Shown: positions 16,033-26,036, counted from the first letter of the stretch. The stretch: DNA of 64,000 bases from Nitrosopumilus sp. (GCA_029862745.1 JAOTWS010000002.1:124001-188000), one strand, 5' to 3'. A program made the numbers and translations. Notes: generated by a model not told the origin, from the letters alone.

Positions 16033-17268
16033 TTATCTCTTTTCTTCTAAGGCTTGAGAGGCTATCTTTGCTGAATTTTCTGCCCCATTAGGAATAAAAT
16101 TCATTGAAAATTCGCGTAATTTTTCTTCAAATTCTTCATAATTTTCTTTAATTTTGGATATGGCTTGAATAACTTGATTTGTTTTGATTGTTAATACACC
16201 AAGATTTCTATCTTCAGCCCATTTTATGTTGTTTGTATGTTCATCATAAATGGGTATTCCAATTATTGGCTTTCTTTTTCCTCCAATTATTTCACCCATT
16301 GTAGTATGAGAACCATTAATAACTGCATATTTGCATAAATCTAAAACTGTATCTTTTTCTTGTTCTGATAGAAAACCAACATCAATTTGTATCCAATCAA
16401 TATTTTTTTCCAATGCTTCTGATACTGAGTATTTTTTACCATTCTTTCCTAAAACAGAATCAATACTGGGATCATTTTTTGCATGTGAGATAATTCTTTG
16501 CTCGTTATTCATCTCATCTTTAATAAATACTTCTTCATATCTCTGACCAGTGCCATCATTAGTAGACTTATTTCCAGTCCTCATCCAATATCCAAATTCA
16601 TTATCTTGAATTAATTTTTCAAGATCAGAAATATTTTCTTTTTTAATTTCCTTGTTATTTGTAAAATGTCCTACGTATGTTATCTTTTCTTTTACTTCGT
16701 CTGTGAAATTCAAATTATATTCACACATTGTGTATGGCGGTGGAGAATCTGCAACAAGAATTTTTGATGCTTTAGCGATTTGTTTTGCAATAAAAATTAA
16801 TGATGGATAAAGATACGATCTTGAATTATATAATTTTGGTTTAAATTGATTTGTTACAAATAAACTAGGAATATTACGATTTTTTGCAAGAATGTTTGAT
16901 CCCATATCTCCATCATTAATTACTAAATCAAATTTTTCTTTATTGTATAGTTTTTTTTCCTCTCTCAAATAGTTTATAATTTGACTAATCAATGATGGAT
17001 TTTTAGCAATTGGAAATAACAAATTAAGTAATGACATTGAAACACTTGGACCAAATTTTCCATCTATTGGTGTTGGCATCAAAATTTCATGAATGTTCTC
17101 TTTTTGATCTGGAAATTTTTTTAATAATTTTTCATATACATGATCCTTACTTGAAAAATGAACCTCAAATTTTTCTTTAATATGATCGCCTAGTACTTCA
17201 TTTAGCCTCATCATTCGTGAATAGTGACCACTTCCCCACGGATAGATGAATTCTCCTATTTTGAACAC
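16033..17268 (-). CDS. MurG-like glycosyltransferase (GT-B fold)
   Basis: 411 residues from a GTG at 17268. The longer frame from 17331 would overlap the upstream gene by 32 bp and add a Trp/Arg-rich stretch before the first beta strand, so the GTG is preferred. The start reads FKIGEFIYPWGSGHYSRMM, the nucleotide-sugar transferase N-terminal pattern with a Gly-rich loop and HxxR/M. The C-terminal half carries a donor-site-like segment (about 315-350, KYAVINGSHTTMGEIIGGKRKPIIGIP), matching the GGxxT region of MurG/UGT enzymes. Donor and acceptor are unknown; it may act on lipids or surface glycans. It follows the ThiI-like gene closely. Confidence 0.75.
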   Translation of the reverse strand: MFKIGEFIYPWGSGHYSRMMRLNEVLGDHIKEKFEVHFSSKDHVYEKLLKKFPDQKENIHEILMPTPIDGKFGPSVSMSLLNLLFPIAKNPSLISQIINYLREEKKLYNKEKFDLVINDGDMGSNILAKNRNIPSLFVTNQFKPKLYNSRSYLYPSLIFIAKQIAKASKILVADSPPPYTMCEYNLNFTDEVKEKITYVGHFTNNKEIKKENISDLEKLIQDNEFGYWMRTGNKSTNDGTGQRYEEVFIKDEMNNEQRIISHAKNDPSIDSVLGKNGKKYSVSEALEKNIDWIQIDVGFLSEQEKDTVLDLCKYAVINGSHTTMGEIIGGKRKPIIGIPIYDEHTNNIKWAEDRNLGVLTIKTNQVIQAISKIKENYEEFEEKLREFSMNFIPNGAENSAKIASQALEEKR

Positions 17269-17299
17269 AATATGAAACCAAATATTCCTGCTTAAATTT

Positions 17300-18412
17300 T
17301 CAATGATTCTCCAACGAATCCAAAATATCATGTATGTTGTTAGGTCCCAGTATGACTGAAATCTTTTTCTTTGTTTTTATTGCTAATTCAACATCTTTTT
17401 TTGGAAAAGTAGGAATAGCATTAGAGAGCATACTTACCATTTTTTCTATTTTTTTCATATTTCTTTCTAATCCTATCTCTTTTACATCATCAAATAAATT
17501 GGAATCTACTCCGGCTAGTGGAATCAGAGGAATTTTTTTTTTTTTAAACACACGCATCAACGAGCTATCGATAAATTCTGAAGAAAATATCAATGGTGAC
17601 AAAGCTAGTGATACGCGTGTATCTGGATATTGTAACATTATCTCTAATACAGAATTTACAAATATCAAATAATTTCTAATTCCATTTGGTTTTATTTTTA
17701 GATGCAAAAATTCCAAATCTATTTCATTTTGTACAAGTATTGGAATGATTTGATTAATTATTTTGGCAAGATTCATCAGTTCTGATTTTTGTCTATAACA
17801 AACTATGATCTTTGTGTCATAACCTTGCTTAATTGTCTCAAAACAGGAAACTGCAGAAATTTCGTCATATATTGCACAAATTGCTTTTTTATTTTGTGAT
17901 TTATATGGAATTCCCCCCCTACCTTTATCAGAAAAAATACTGATGTATGCATTATTCTTTGTTAGATATGTATAAAGTAGTTTATCATAATTCTTATCTG
18001 TTCCTGGAGTTGCTCCAAGGTTTGATTTTTTTTCTATAATATTTGATGTTGCTGCAATTTCAACATCTTTTGTTACAAATCCTTTTGAGGTTCCTTCCAC
18101 TCTTACCAAAAATTTTTCTCCCTTTAGTAAGAGATTACCTCCAACAAATGTAATCTCTGAAACGATATCTTGAAAATCGTTTTTAATCTGCCTTGCAATT
18201 GCTATTTTTTCAATCCCAAAGAGTAAACTGATAGCAGATGAGGCAAACACAGGATCATTTGCATCAACTAAAATCACACCATCATCGAATTTAACTGATT
18301 TGAATTCCTGATTTTTTATTTTGAGAATTTTTTTAATGTTTAAAATTAACCTTGAAATTTTATTTTTTGAAAATATGGTTGGAAAAACTACAACATATGA
18401 TATTTCCTTCAC
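17300..18412 (-). CDS. THUMP-domain protein related to ThiI but lacking the PP-loop motif
   Basis: 370 residues. Residues about 50-165 read as a ferredoxin-like/THUMP RNA-binding region ending in the GRGGIP turn (164-169) that in ThiI leads into the PP-loop domain. The expected SGGxDS, which binds ATP for 4-thiouridine synthesis, is replaced by AIYDEISA (180-187), while the fold after it (helix, then beta strand KIIVCYRQ) still follows ThiI. No rhodanese domain and no CxxC are visible. It therefore probably binds tRNA or another RNA but should not adenylate by the usual route. It is divergent from cysH and upstream of the glycosyltransferase. Function unknown. Confidence 0.65.
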   Translation of the reverse strand: MKEISYVVVFPTIFSKNKISRLILNIKKILKIKNQEFKSVKFDDGVILVDANDPVFASSAISLLFGIEKIAIARQIKNDFQDIVSEITFVGGNLLLKGEKFLVRVEGTSKGFVTKDVEIAATSNIIEKKSNLGATPGTDKNYDKLLYTYLTKNNAYISIFSDKGRGGIPYKSQNKKAICAIYDEISAVSCFETIKQGYDTKIIVCYRQKSELMNLAKIINQIIPILVQNEIDLEFLHLKIKPNGIRNYLIFVNSVLEIMLQYPDTRVSLALSPLIFSSEFIDSSLMRVFKKKKIPLIPLAGVDSNLFDDVKEIGLERNMKKIEKMVSMLSNAIPTFPKKDVELAIKTKKKISVILGPNNIHDILDSLENH

Positions 18413-18495
18413 ATTTTTACTTTCAAATCCACTTGTTTATAATTTAGGATTAAATTTCGGGTAATCAATATAAAACAATCACTGTAATTGAAAAT

Positions 18496-19209
18496 GTGCC
18501 AAAATTCACGCAAGAACAAGTAGATGATCTTAACTCAAAAATAAAAACAACTCAAGAAGCACTTGAATGGGTATCTAATAACCTTCATCCCAAGGTTGCA
18601 AAAGCATCAAGTTTTGGTGCAGAAGATGCAGTTGTAATGGATATTATGCTAAAGATCAATCCAAAATTTAGATTCTTCACGCTAGACACAGGACGACTTC
18701 CACAAGAAACCTATGATATCATAGATGTTGTAAGAAAAAAATACAATATTTCAATTGAAGTCTTATTTCCAGATGCAAATGAAGTCAAAAAAATGGTTAA
18801 TCAAAAAGGAATGAATCTCTTCTATGACAGTATAGAGAATAGAAAACTGTGTTGTGATATTCGTAAAGTAAAACCAATGACTCAAATGCTCAGTACACTA
18901 GATGGCTGGATTACTGGATTAAGACGTGATCAGACCAAAAATCGAGAAAATGTAAAGATTTTTCAGCTAGATCATGGACATGGTAAAATTTTAAAGATTA
19001 ACCCAATAATCGATTGGACATGGGATCAGATTCAAGAATATATTAAAAAAAATAATCTTCCGTACAACAGCTTACTTGACAAAGGATATCCAAGTATCGG
19101 ATGTGAGCCTTGTACACGTGCAATAAAGCCTGGAGAGGATATTCGAGCAGGAAGATGGTGGTGGGAGCAAGGAGGCAATAAAGAATGTGGCCTTCATATA
19201 GAACCCTAA
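18496..19209 (+). CDS. cysH: APS/PAPS reductase (assimilatory sulfate reduction)
   Basis: 237 residues, GTG start. It reduces adenylyl sulfate to sulfite. The [4Fe-4S] cysteines typical of APS-using enzymes are all present (C119, C120, C203, C206), and the C-terminal catalytic motif ECGLH has C231. The SSFGAED and TLDTGR segments form the nucleotide pocket. The Cys pairs argue for APS rather than PAPS as substrate. ATP sulfurylase follows 14 bp downstream, so the two steps are encoded together. It is divergent from the ThiI-like gene. Confidence 0.93.
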   Translation: MPKFTQEQVDDLNSKIKTTQEALEWVSNNLHPKVAKASSFGAEDAVVMDIMLKINPKFRFFTLDTGRLPQETYDIIDVVRKKYNISIEVLFPDANEVKKMVNQKGMNLFYDSIENRKLCCDIRKVKPMTQMLSTLDGWITGLRRDQTKNRENVKIFQLDHGHGKILKINPIIDWTWDQIQEYIKKNNLPYNSLLDKGYPSIGCEPCTRAIKPGEDIRAGRWWWEQGGNKECGLHIEP

Positions 19210-19223
19210 ATACAGGAATTGAT

Positions 19224-20366
19224 ATGTCTGAAAATCATTCAATCAAACCACACGGTGGAATTCTAATTAATAGAATCAACAAAGTAAATTCTACAGGATT
19301 ATTTTCAATTACAATTAGCGAAGATCTTGCAAATGATGTTGAAAACATTGCAGATGGAATATTTAGCCCTTTAGAGGGATTTTTAGGAAAACAAGACTAT
19401 GAAAGCGTAATTTCACGTGGAAGATTGGAAAATGATCTGGCCTGGACCATTCCGATAATACTTGATGTTGATAAACAAACTGCATCAAAAATGAAAGAAT
19501 CTGGAGATGTATTATTAAAAAATCCACAAGGAATTGGAGTTGCAGTGTTACACGTTGAGGAAACATATTCTTTTGATAAAGAAAAAACCACTCAAGGAGT
19601 CTATGGAACTACTGATCCCTCACATCCAGGCGTTGCAAAGACAATGTCAATGAATGACTATCTAGTGGGTGGAAAGATTGATTATATTCAAAAACCAAAT
19701 GCAAGTGAACTTCGAAAAAATAGGTTAACTCCATTACAAACTAGAGAGGCATTTGCAAAAGCTGGATGGAAGACAATCTGTGCATTTCAAACCAGAAATC
19801 CCCCACATGTTGCGCATGAAATGCTTCAAAAGACATCAATTACAACACGTGATGGAATATTTGTAAATCCAATTATTGGAAAGAAAAAGTCTGGGGATTT
19901 TGTTGATGAAGTAATTATAAAATGCTATGAAACCATGATAAAACTATACTATCCAGAAAATAGATGTATTCTTGGAACCTTACAAACTGAGATGAAATAT
20001 GCCGGACCAAAAGAAGCAATTCATCACGCTATCATGAGACAAAACTATGGATGTACACATATCATTATTGGACGAGATCATGCGGGTGTTGGAAAATTCT
20101 ATGATCCATTTGCGGCACAAAAAATATTTGATGACTATCCAGAGTTAGAGATTGCCCCGGTATTCTTCCCAGCATTCTTTTATTGCAAAAAATGTCTTAC
20201 CTATACTACTCCTAAAGCATGTCCACATAGTGATGATGTTAAAGAGCAAATCAGTGGAACTGCACTTAGAGAGATGATTCAAAACGGTAAGACGCCTTCT
20301 CAATTCATTTTAAGACCCGAAGTAGCCAAAGTGATCTTAGATCATCCAAAACCTTTTGTTGATTAG
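19224..20366 (+). CDS. sat: Sulfate adenylyltransferase (ATP sulfurylase)
   Basis: 380 residues from the ATG at 19224; the longer frame from 19185 would run into cysH, so the internal ATG is chosen. It makes APS from ATP and sulfate. Signature motifs are [11 protein letters not shown] near residue 191 and [14 protein letters not shown] near 282, and a zinc-binding CKKC..CPH segment near 320 is usual for the archaeal and thermophile forms. With the preceding APS reductase it gives the first two steps of sulfate assimilation in an organism that grows autotrophically. Confidence 0.96.
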   Translation: MSENHSIKPHGGILINRINKVNSTGLFSITISEDLANDVENIADGIFSPLEGFLGKQDYESVISRGRLENDLAWTIPIILDVDKQTASKMKESGDVLLKNPQGIGVAVLHVEETYSFDKEKTTQGVYGTTDPSHPGVAKTMSMNDYLVGGKIDYIQKPNASELRKNRLTPLQTREAFAKAGWKTICAFQTRNPPHVAHEMLQKTSITTRDGIFVNPIIGKKKSGDFVDEVIIKCYETMIKLYYPENRCILGTLQTEMKYAGPKEAIHHAIMRQNYGCTHIIIGRDHAGVGKFYDPFAAQKIFDDYPELEIAPVFFPAFFYCKKCLTYTTPKACPHSDDVKEQISGTALREMIQNGKTPSQFILRPEVAKVILDHPKPFVD

Positions 20367-20396
20367 ATTTTTATTCAATCAGATTTGTCTTAGCTC

Positions 20397-21065
20397 GTGA
20401 AGTATCTGTTTTTACTAGTTTTATTTGCAGGATTTTTCATATCTCCTGCATTTGCCCAAGAACTTACCAATCCATCACTAATTATTAATACAATAGAAAT
20501 TACTTCAGATGAATTTAACAGACTTTTAAGAGATTCACCGATTGTAATGCTTGATGATGTTCATGCTATTAGCTGGCAAGTCACCATTGATAATAATCTA
20601 TTTTATGCAAATCCAAACGGAAATGCAGTTCTAAGACTTTATGATAAAACCACTCATGATGAATTCATTGAAGTTGGAATGGGTTCCCAACCCAACCACA
20701 AGTTTTGGGTTGCAGTTCAAACTCCAAAAGAAGGATATGTTGTAGTCCACAAAGACTTAGACAGAGGTTGGTATCCACAGGCAAAATCTATCATATCCTT
20801 TACTGACAGAGCAGGATTGACAGTAAATAACGGAGCTAGAATTGTAGTTACTAATCTGGATATTGGTGAATTTGCAATTGATTCCTATTCAGTATATGGT
20901 AAAGAGGGCTCTACTGATCCACCAGCAGTAAGTTCTGGAAGCATGATTATTGAAATACTATCTGGTGATCCTGCAAAGAATACATTTGCGTTATTCCCAT
21001 TTTACATAGCTGCAGGAATTGGAATTATAGTTGGAGTGTTGTTTCTAACTAAGAAGCGATCCTGA
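20397..21065 (+). CDS. Exported protein with C-terminal membrane anchor
   Basis: 222 residues, GTG start. A signal peptide (1-20, ending AFAQ) is followed by a beta-rich domain of about 160 residues with Trp-rich strands and no Cys, then a C-terminal membrane helix (about 198-218) with a basic stop-transfer tail (KKRS). The bulk of the protein faces outside. It resembles other thaumarchaeal surface proteins in layout, but I recognise no domain. It starts 31 bp after sat, possibly with its own promoter. Confidence 0.75.
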   Translation: MKYLFLLVLFAGFFISPAFAQELTNPSLIINTIEITSDEFNRLLRDSPIVMLDDVHAISWQVTIDNNLFYANPNGNAVLRLYDKTTHDEFIEVGMGSQPNHKFWVAVQTPKEGYVVVHKDLDRGWYPQAKSIISFTDRAGLTVNNGARIVVTNLDIGEFAIDSYSVYGKEGSTDPPAVSSGSMIIEILSGDPAKNTFALFPFYIAAGIGIIVGVLFLTKKRS

Positions 21066-21073
21066 TTTAATTT

Positions 21074-21466
21074 TTAATCTAAAGATGAAATTAGATTCTC
21101 TGATTCTGTATCTAAAAAAATCTTTTGTCCATTTTGAGCAGATAAAAATTCCTCTTCAGAAACTATTACAAGGGGAATATTAGCTAATGCACAACCAGTA
21201 GTTACAGTGAGGTCAGCTTTTTTACAGATCATTGCAAATGGTGCGGTATTATTTGATTTGATTGAATAAATGGTATATGCACCAACACTACTACCTACAC
21301 CGGAAGGAAATACTAGAATTGAGTCTTTGATTGATTTTTCAAATAAATCATGACTCTTATCATTAATAATTCCAGTTTTTTTATCAACAGTTCCCAAAAA
21401 ATTAATTGGCATTTCTGATTTCAAAATAATTCCTTCAGCTGTACCTTTAACAAGAATTTTTCTCAT
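21074..21466 (-). CDS. Aconitase X small (swivel) subunit, probable phosphomevalonate dehydratase
   Basis: 130 residues of the DUF126 swivel domain. The motif LVFPSGVGSSVGAYTIY (about 51-67) contains the Gly-Ser substrate loop of the AcnX family. It pairs with the large subunit encoded immediately upstream (4-bp overlap). In Aeropyrum pernix, this pair dehydrates mevalonate 5-phosphate to trans-anhydromevalonate phosphate in the archaeal mevalonate pathway for isoprenoid lipids. The same role here is inferred from family and from the archaeal context. Confidence 0.88.
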   Translation of the reverse strand: MRKILVKGTAEGIILKSEMPINFLGTVDKKTGIINDKSHDLFEKSIKDSILVFPSGVGSSVGAYTIYSIKSNNTAPFAMICKKADLTVTTGCALANIPLVIVSEEEFLSAQNGQKIFLDTESENLISSLD

Positions 21467-22617
21467 TTTGTTTCATCTTTAATTATCTGTGATAATGATT
21501 TTAAATTTACACCAACACCGTTAGAATTTTTCAAGTAAAATGCACCTTTGATACTATTTGTTGTAACTGAATCCACATTATCTCTGTTGATTAATGGTGT
21601 TAAACATGTACAACAATCTGAAAGAATTTCACATCCGGCACGTTCTAGTTCATTTACATACCCAATTTTTTTTGCTTGATCTTTAACTATCCTAGGAGTA
21701 AAGATCATACATCTTTTTTTAAATGAACGCCCTTTAAGTTTTAAAGTAAGATCTGAAACTTCATCTAATCCTAATTGAGGACTTCCAAGAGTAATGATGT
21801 CACCTTTTTCTGTTGTGTTTAATTCATTATAGATATCTCTCATCTCTTTTTCATCAAAATCTATTTTTTCAGAATCAGGATTTCCTTCTCCAAAAAGGAA
21901 TTTGGCACAAATTCCAGAAGTTCCCATCCCTCCACACATAGCCTTACATTGACGATTATCCATCCTTTTTAATCCTGATATATTTACAGAAACATCTCCC
22001 ACTTTACCTGCAAAGAAACCTAGCATTCCATATGTTAACTCATTTGGATTATCTACTTTCATTCTAATTGTAAGATTTGATGAATCATCTTTTCGTAAAG
22101 AAGAGTATGGACTTTTACCAGTTAATGCACTTGCAAGAGCACTAAATGCACTTTCCTTATTTGTTTTGAGATTATCATATGAATTTGCATGAATCGCAGC
22201 ATTACTTTCTGCAAATGCAACCTGTGTACCATCATTTGGTATGTCAAATATCTCATAAGGAATACACGAAAATGATGGAATAACTCCAATTTTTTCATAA
22301 GAATTTTTTATTGAGATCTGTTTTGAAATAAAGTTTGCATCTAGATTATAATTTGATACGTTATCTATATCAAATCCCATTGGATTCAAAGTTGTTTTTA
22401 CCTTAACCTTGGCATTCTTGCTGATTCCGGATAGAAATTCTTCCCCTGCATCACCAATTGTGTTATAATTAACACCTGATAAATGGGCCCATTCTATTGG
22501 AATAAGTTTTTCTGCATCTGTTGCTTCACCTGTTGCAACTAAAATTCTGTATGCCATCTGCATAATCTCTCCGTGTTCACCTTTTAGTGCTAATTCTTCA
22601 TCTCTTGTTAACTCCAA
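21463..22617 (-). CDS. Aconitase X large subunit, probable phosphomevalonate dehydratase
   Basis: 384 residues, DUF521/AcnX catalytic subunit. Cysteines for the [4Fe-4S] cluster are visible in KAMCGGMGTSGICAKF near 228-243 and in the C-terminal CCTCLTPL near 350. The N-terminal ELTRDEELALKGEHGEIMQMAYRIL is typical of the family. It overlaps the small subunit gene by 4 bp, so the two are translationally coupled. Product and pathway as for the small subunit. It is divergent from nth across about 30-55 bp, which is tight for two promoters. Confidence 0.9.
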   Translation of the reverse strand: MELTRDEELALKGEHGEIMQMAYRILVATGEATDAEKLIPIEWAHLSGVNYNTIGDAGEEFLSGISKNAKVKVKTTLNPMGFDIDNVSNYNLDANFISKQISIKNSYEKIGVIPSFSCIPYEIFDIPNDGTQVAFAESNAAIHANSYDNLKTNKESAFSALASALTGKSPYSSLRKDDSSNLTIRMKVDNPNELTYGMLGFFAGKVGDVSVNISGLKRMDNRQCKAMCGGMGTSGICAKFLFGEGNPDSEKIDFDEKEMRDIYNELNTTEKGDIITLGSPQLGLDEVSDLTLKLKGRSFKKRCMIFTPRIVKDQAKKIGYVNELERAGCEILSDCCTCLTPLINRDNVDSVTTNSIKGAFYLKNSNGVGVNLKSLSQIIKDETK

Positions 22618-22671
22618 TGGAATTCTTATGTATTACAGATATAATACTTGTACGTAGGATATCATACTAAC

Positions 22672-23322
22672 ATGAAAAAAATTCTTTGTGGAATGATAGA
22701 TACTATGAATTCTGTAAAACCACCAAGAATGACTGCGTTACGAGAACTTCATGAAGTAGAAACTGGAGGTCCATTTAGTATTCTTATTGGAACTATTTTA
22801 TCTGCACGAACAAAAGATGAAAGCACTACCAAAGTATGCAAAGTTTTATTCTCAAAATATAAAAATGCAAAATCTTTGGCAAATGCTAAGATAAAAGATA
22901 TTGAAAAAATTATAAAATCAATAGGTTTCTATCACGTAAAATCTAAAAGAATTATTGAGGTAGCAAAGATTATTGATTCCCAGTATGGTGGAATTGTACC
23001 TAATGACTTAGAAACTCTAGTTAAATTACCTGGTGTAGGTCGAAAGACTGCTAACTGTGTATTAGTATATGCTTTTGAACAGCCTGCAATTCCCGTTGAC
23101 ATTCATGTTCATAGAATCTCCAATAGATTAGGACTAGTTGAAACTAAAACCCCTGAAGAAACAGAACAGGAACTGATGAAAAAAATTCAAAAAAAATATT
23201 GGATCGAAATTAATGATACATTTGTAATGTATGGACAAAATATTTGCAAACCTATCTCTCCAATGTGTAAAGTATGTAAAATTAAAAAAAATTGTAAATA
23301 TTACAAGTCAAAAAATATTTGA
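22672..23322 (+). CDS. nth: Endonuclease III (DNA glycosylase/AP lyase)
   Basis: 216 residues from the ATG at 22672; a TTG at 22648 would add eight residues. It removes oxidised pyrimidines and cuts at AP sites. The HhH motif LPGVGRKTANCVL is near 123-135, with the catalytic Lys in GRKTAN and the catalytic Asp in VDIHVHR near 146. The C-terminal [4Fe-4S] signature Cx6Cx2Cx5C is complete (CKPISPMCKVCKIKKNC). Stand-alone gene, divergent from the AcnX operon. Confidence 0.95.
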   Translation: MKKILCGMIDTMNSVKPPRMTALRELHEVETGGPFSILIGTILSARTKDESTTKVCKVLFSKYKNAKSLANAKIKDIEKIIKSIGFYHVKSKRIIEVAKIIDSQYGGIVPNDLETLVKLPGVGRKTANCVLVYAFEQPAIPVDIHVHRISNRLGLVETKTPEETEQELMKKIQKKYWIEINDTFVMYGQNICKPISPMCKVCKIKKNCKYYKSKNI

Positions 23323-23422
23323 AAAAATAAAAATACTAGTTATAATTGTTTTAAAATACTTAATCCTTTTTTAATGATTGTCAATTTTACAGAAAGACTA
23401 TCTATATCTATTATTCATGTAA

Positions 23423-23557
23423 CATTATTATTTTGAGAGCGTTTCTCAAGTAATACAAGATATTATAATATTTGTAGTAAATGTTCCAGCAATACAATTA
23501 GATCATAAATCTGTTGTATTTACAAAATTAGCATTGAATATTTCTGAATCAATGTAA
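23423..23557 (+). pseudogene. Probable remnant of a surface-protein gene in a 651-bp gap
   Basis: The gap 23323-23973 holds no intact gene. In 23423-23557, one open frame of 44 codons reads like a repeat of a large beta-sandwich surface protein (phrases such as ESVSQV and LALNISESM). Near 23635-23705, another short frame carries a similar TTVVFTESSAS phrase, with stops and frame changes between the pieces. I read this as a decayed remnant of a repetitive cell-surface protein of the type common in Nitrosopumilus. The evidence is only composition and phrase similarity. Confidence 0.3.
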
Positions 23558-23973
23558 TGATGGTTATAGATTTATCAATTAAGATTAATGAGTGATCAGA
23601 AGAAACATCATTCAACAATAGATAAAATATTAACTCTTATTTCAATAGATACGACTGTAGTGTTTACTGAATCTTCAGCTTCTTCCATTTTAAAGTTAGA
23701 AATGTTATGAGCAACTTACTAACCCAGATAACTTTGTTGTAAAAAATATCATTTGATAGCATGATGATTATACTAAAATTTCTCATCCAAGTTCTAATTT
23801 TATGATTCTAATTTAATTTTCAATATAAAAGGAAAATATGAGTTTATTTTTCAGTATCTGATAAAAATATCTACCAAGAATAAATTTGGTTACATATTGA
23901 ACACCAGACAATTTTTCTTGCATTCTATGATTGAGTTGTCTAGGCATAAAATTTGTTATAAATTAATATTCAT

Positions 23974-25155
23974 TTGTTTCTTGGTAGATGTGAAACAGAC
24001 TTGATTCAAAAAAACCCTCAGGTTTCAATTATTCTGCCTACATATAATGAATCTAAAAACATAATTGACATTTTAAAACTAATTGATAGAAATATTCCAA
24101 AAGGAATCTTAACTGAAACGATCGTAATTGATGATAATTCACCTGATGGAACTGGAAAAATTGTTGAGGACTATGTTTCTAGTATTAAAAAAATTGCAGA
24201 AAATACCATTGATGTGATTCACAGAAAAGCAAAAAATGGACTTTCATCTGCAATTTTAAATGGAATACAAAATGCTAAAGGCGAAACAATTGTTGTAATG
24301 GATTCAGACTTCTCACATCCTCCACAAATTATCCCTAAAATGATTGAAGCCTTCAAACAGTATCAATGTGATCTAGTTGTAGCCTCAAGATACATTACAG
24401 GAGGAAGTATTAGAGGTTGGACAGCTAAAAGAAAACTAATGAGCAAAATTGCAACAATCATTGCAAAGAAAGGATTAGGAGTTAAAACAAAAGATCCAAT
24501 GTCAGGATTCTTTGCATTTAAGAAAAATATTATTAAAGAATTAAATTTTGATGCACTTGGATACAAATTTCTATTAGAAATTCTTGTAAAAACAAAAGGA
24601 ATCAGCATTAAAGAAATTCCTTATACCTTTGAAAATAGAAAATTTGGATCTAGCAAATTAGATACTAAAACTGTAATTGATTATATTAAATCTGTATGGA
24701 AATTATACAAGAATGAAAAAATAAAAACAACAAATGAAAAACGTACTTCAGTTCGTGTTCTTTCAAAGGCTGGAAGATTTTTTAGTGTTGGTGCATCTGG
24801 ATTTCTTGTCAACTATGTTGTTACAATGCTCTTGACATCTGGATTATCTGAATTATGGTATTTACATGCAAATATCTTTGGAATACTTGCATCAATATCT
24901 ACCAATTTTATCTTAAACAAAATTTGGACTTTTGAAGATAGAGACTTTTCAAGAAAAAAAATTTTATCTCAGTACGGTAAATTTGGTTTATTTAGTTCAT
25001 TGGGTGCATTAATCCAGCTTGGAATGGTGTTTTGGTTAGTTGATTCTTATGATATTGCATATCCATTAGCCCTAATTTCAGCAATAACAGCTGCCGCATT
25101 TAGCAACTTTGTATTGAACAAAAAACTTACTTTCAAAGAAAAACTTTGGAATTAA
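23974..25155 (+). CDS. GT2 glycosyltransferase fused to GtrA-like membrane domain (dolichyl-phosphate sugar synthase type)
   Basis: 393 residues from a TTG at 23974; a TTG at 24001 is the main alternative and sits closer to the catalytic domain. Residues about 15-240 form a GT-A fold related to dolichol-phosphate mannose synthase: VSIILPTYNESKN, DDNSPDGTG and the DSDFSHPP metal site. Residues about 262-390 are a four-helix GtrA domain, which moves lipid-linked sugars across membranes. The fusion probably makes and presents polyprenyl-phosphate sugar for glycosylation outside the cell (S-layer glycoproteins or glycolipids). The exact sugar is not evident. Confidence 0.88.
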   Translation: MFLGRCETDLIQKNPQVSIILPTYNESKNIIDILKLIDRNIPKGILTETIVIDDNSPDGTGKIVEDYVSSIKKIAENTIDVIHRKAKNGLSSAILNGIQNAKGETIVVMDSDFSHPPQIIPKMIEAFKQYQCDLVVASRYITGGSIRGWTAKRKLMSKIATIIAKKGLGVKTKDPMSGFFAFKKNIIKELNFDALGYKFLLEILVKTKGISIKEIPYTFENRKFGSSKLDTKTVIDYIKSVWKLYKNEKIKTTNEKRTSVRVLSKAGRFFSVGASGFLVNYVVTMLLTSGLSELWYLHANIFGILASISTNFILNKIWTFEDRDFSRKKILSQYGKFGLFSSLGALIQLGMVFWLVDSYDIAYPLALISAITAAAFSNFVLNKKLTFKEKLWN

Positions 25156-25388
25156 TGATTTATTGATAAACAAATTTTCTATGAAATTATTACAGTTATA
25201 GCAACATGTATGATTTAGATAATTATTGGCTTTTAACTATTGAATATGCCAAAACTGAATTACTTTGTGTTATAGTATAAAATAATCTGATAGAACATTA
25301 AAGTTTGAAAAATAAATTAATTCTTATCTATCATTTCTTTATTTTTAAAAAAATTAAAACAAAAAGAATGAACTTCGCCTTTTCCTGA

Positions 25389-26036
25389 CTACTCAAAGGA
25401 AGTAGAGGATTGTGACGAAAGTCCAGTTGAAGATGGTACAGATGGAAATTTATCTCCAATCTGTTGCTCAGCTACTGCAGATGCTTCTTGAAGAATCTTA
25501 TCGGTTTCTTCACTTGAAGCAGCAGACTCCATACTAAATGAGTCGCCTGCAAGAGAATCCATCATAAGTCCATTAAGTGTCTGGGTCATGCTATTCAATT
25601 CTGAATCTGCTTCTGGCATGAATCTTCCTAGTGATGACTTCAATCCCTTCATTGTAGACATCGCTGGTCCAATTGCTACCATAGCATCACCAAGATCATG
25701 AATAGTTGTCAGTCTTAGTTGGACTTGCTCTAATGACATTCTTGCATTGCCGAGCATCTTTGTAACTTTACGAATTTCAGCTAATTCGTTAGACAAAACT
25801 CTACTTGTGCTAGTATCATGTTGCTGCATTGCAGTCACGACTCTCTTAAAGAGTTGCGCATCTCTTTCGTGCAGTTTACCTAACATAGAGTCCATTTTTG
25901 AGATTTGGACTTGTAGTTTGTTAACTGCCGTTTGAATTCGTGGTTTTAATGCACCTTGAGGCTTTACTGCTTCACGGAGTTTGCCAGTTACGCCTTGAGT
26001 CTCCTGATGAGCCCAAGTCTTGTTGAAGTTTGGCAT
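25389..26036 (-). CDS. cdvB: ESCRT-III (Snf7) family cell division protein, CdvB paralog 2
   Basis: 215 residues, ATG start. It is collinear with the paralog at 4219-4860 over nearly the full length: FNKTWAHQ, VKPQGALKPRIQ, SNELAEIRKVTKMLGNAR and QVQLRLTTIHDLGDAM each have a clear counterpart. The N-terminal half is the basic helical Snf7 core; the C-terminal half is acidic and ends in the shared FPSVP motif and a Ser-rich tail. It has a less AT-rich codon choice than the first paralog, which may mark higher expression. Role in division-ring assembly with CdvA and CdvC is inferred from the family. Confidence 0.9.
   Translation of the reverse strand: MPNFNKTWAHQETQGVTGKLREAVKPQGALKPRIQTAVNKLQVQISKMDSMLGKLHERDAQLFKRVVTAMQQHDTSTSRVLSNELAEIRKVTKMLGNARMSLEQVQLRLTTIHDLGDAMVAIGPAMSTMKGLKSSLGRFMPEADSELNSMTQTLNGLMMDSLAGDSFSMESAASSEETDKILQEASAVAEQQIGDKFPSVPSSTGLSSQSSTSFE

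Noticed and set aside
25156-25388. 24-codon frame and possible hairpins between GT2-GtrA and cdvB
   Set aside because: Too short, no start context, AT-rich sequence expected to give such frames; T-rich tracts are more likely transcription ends.
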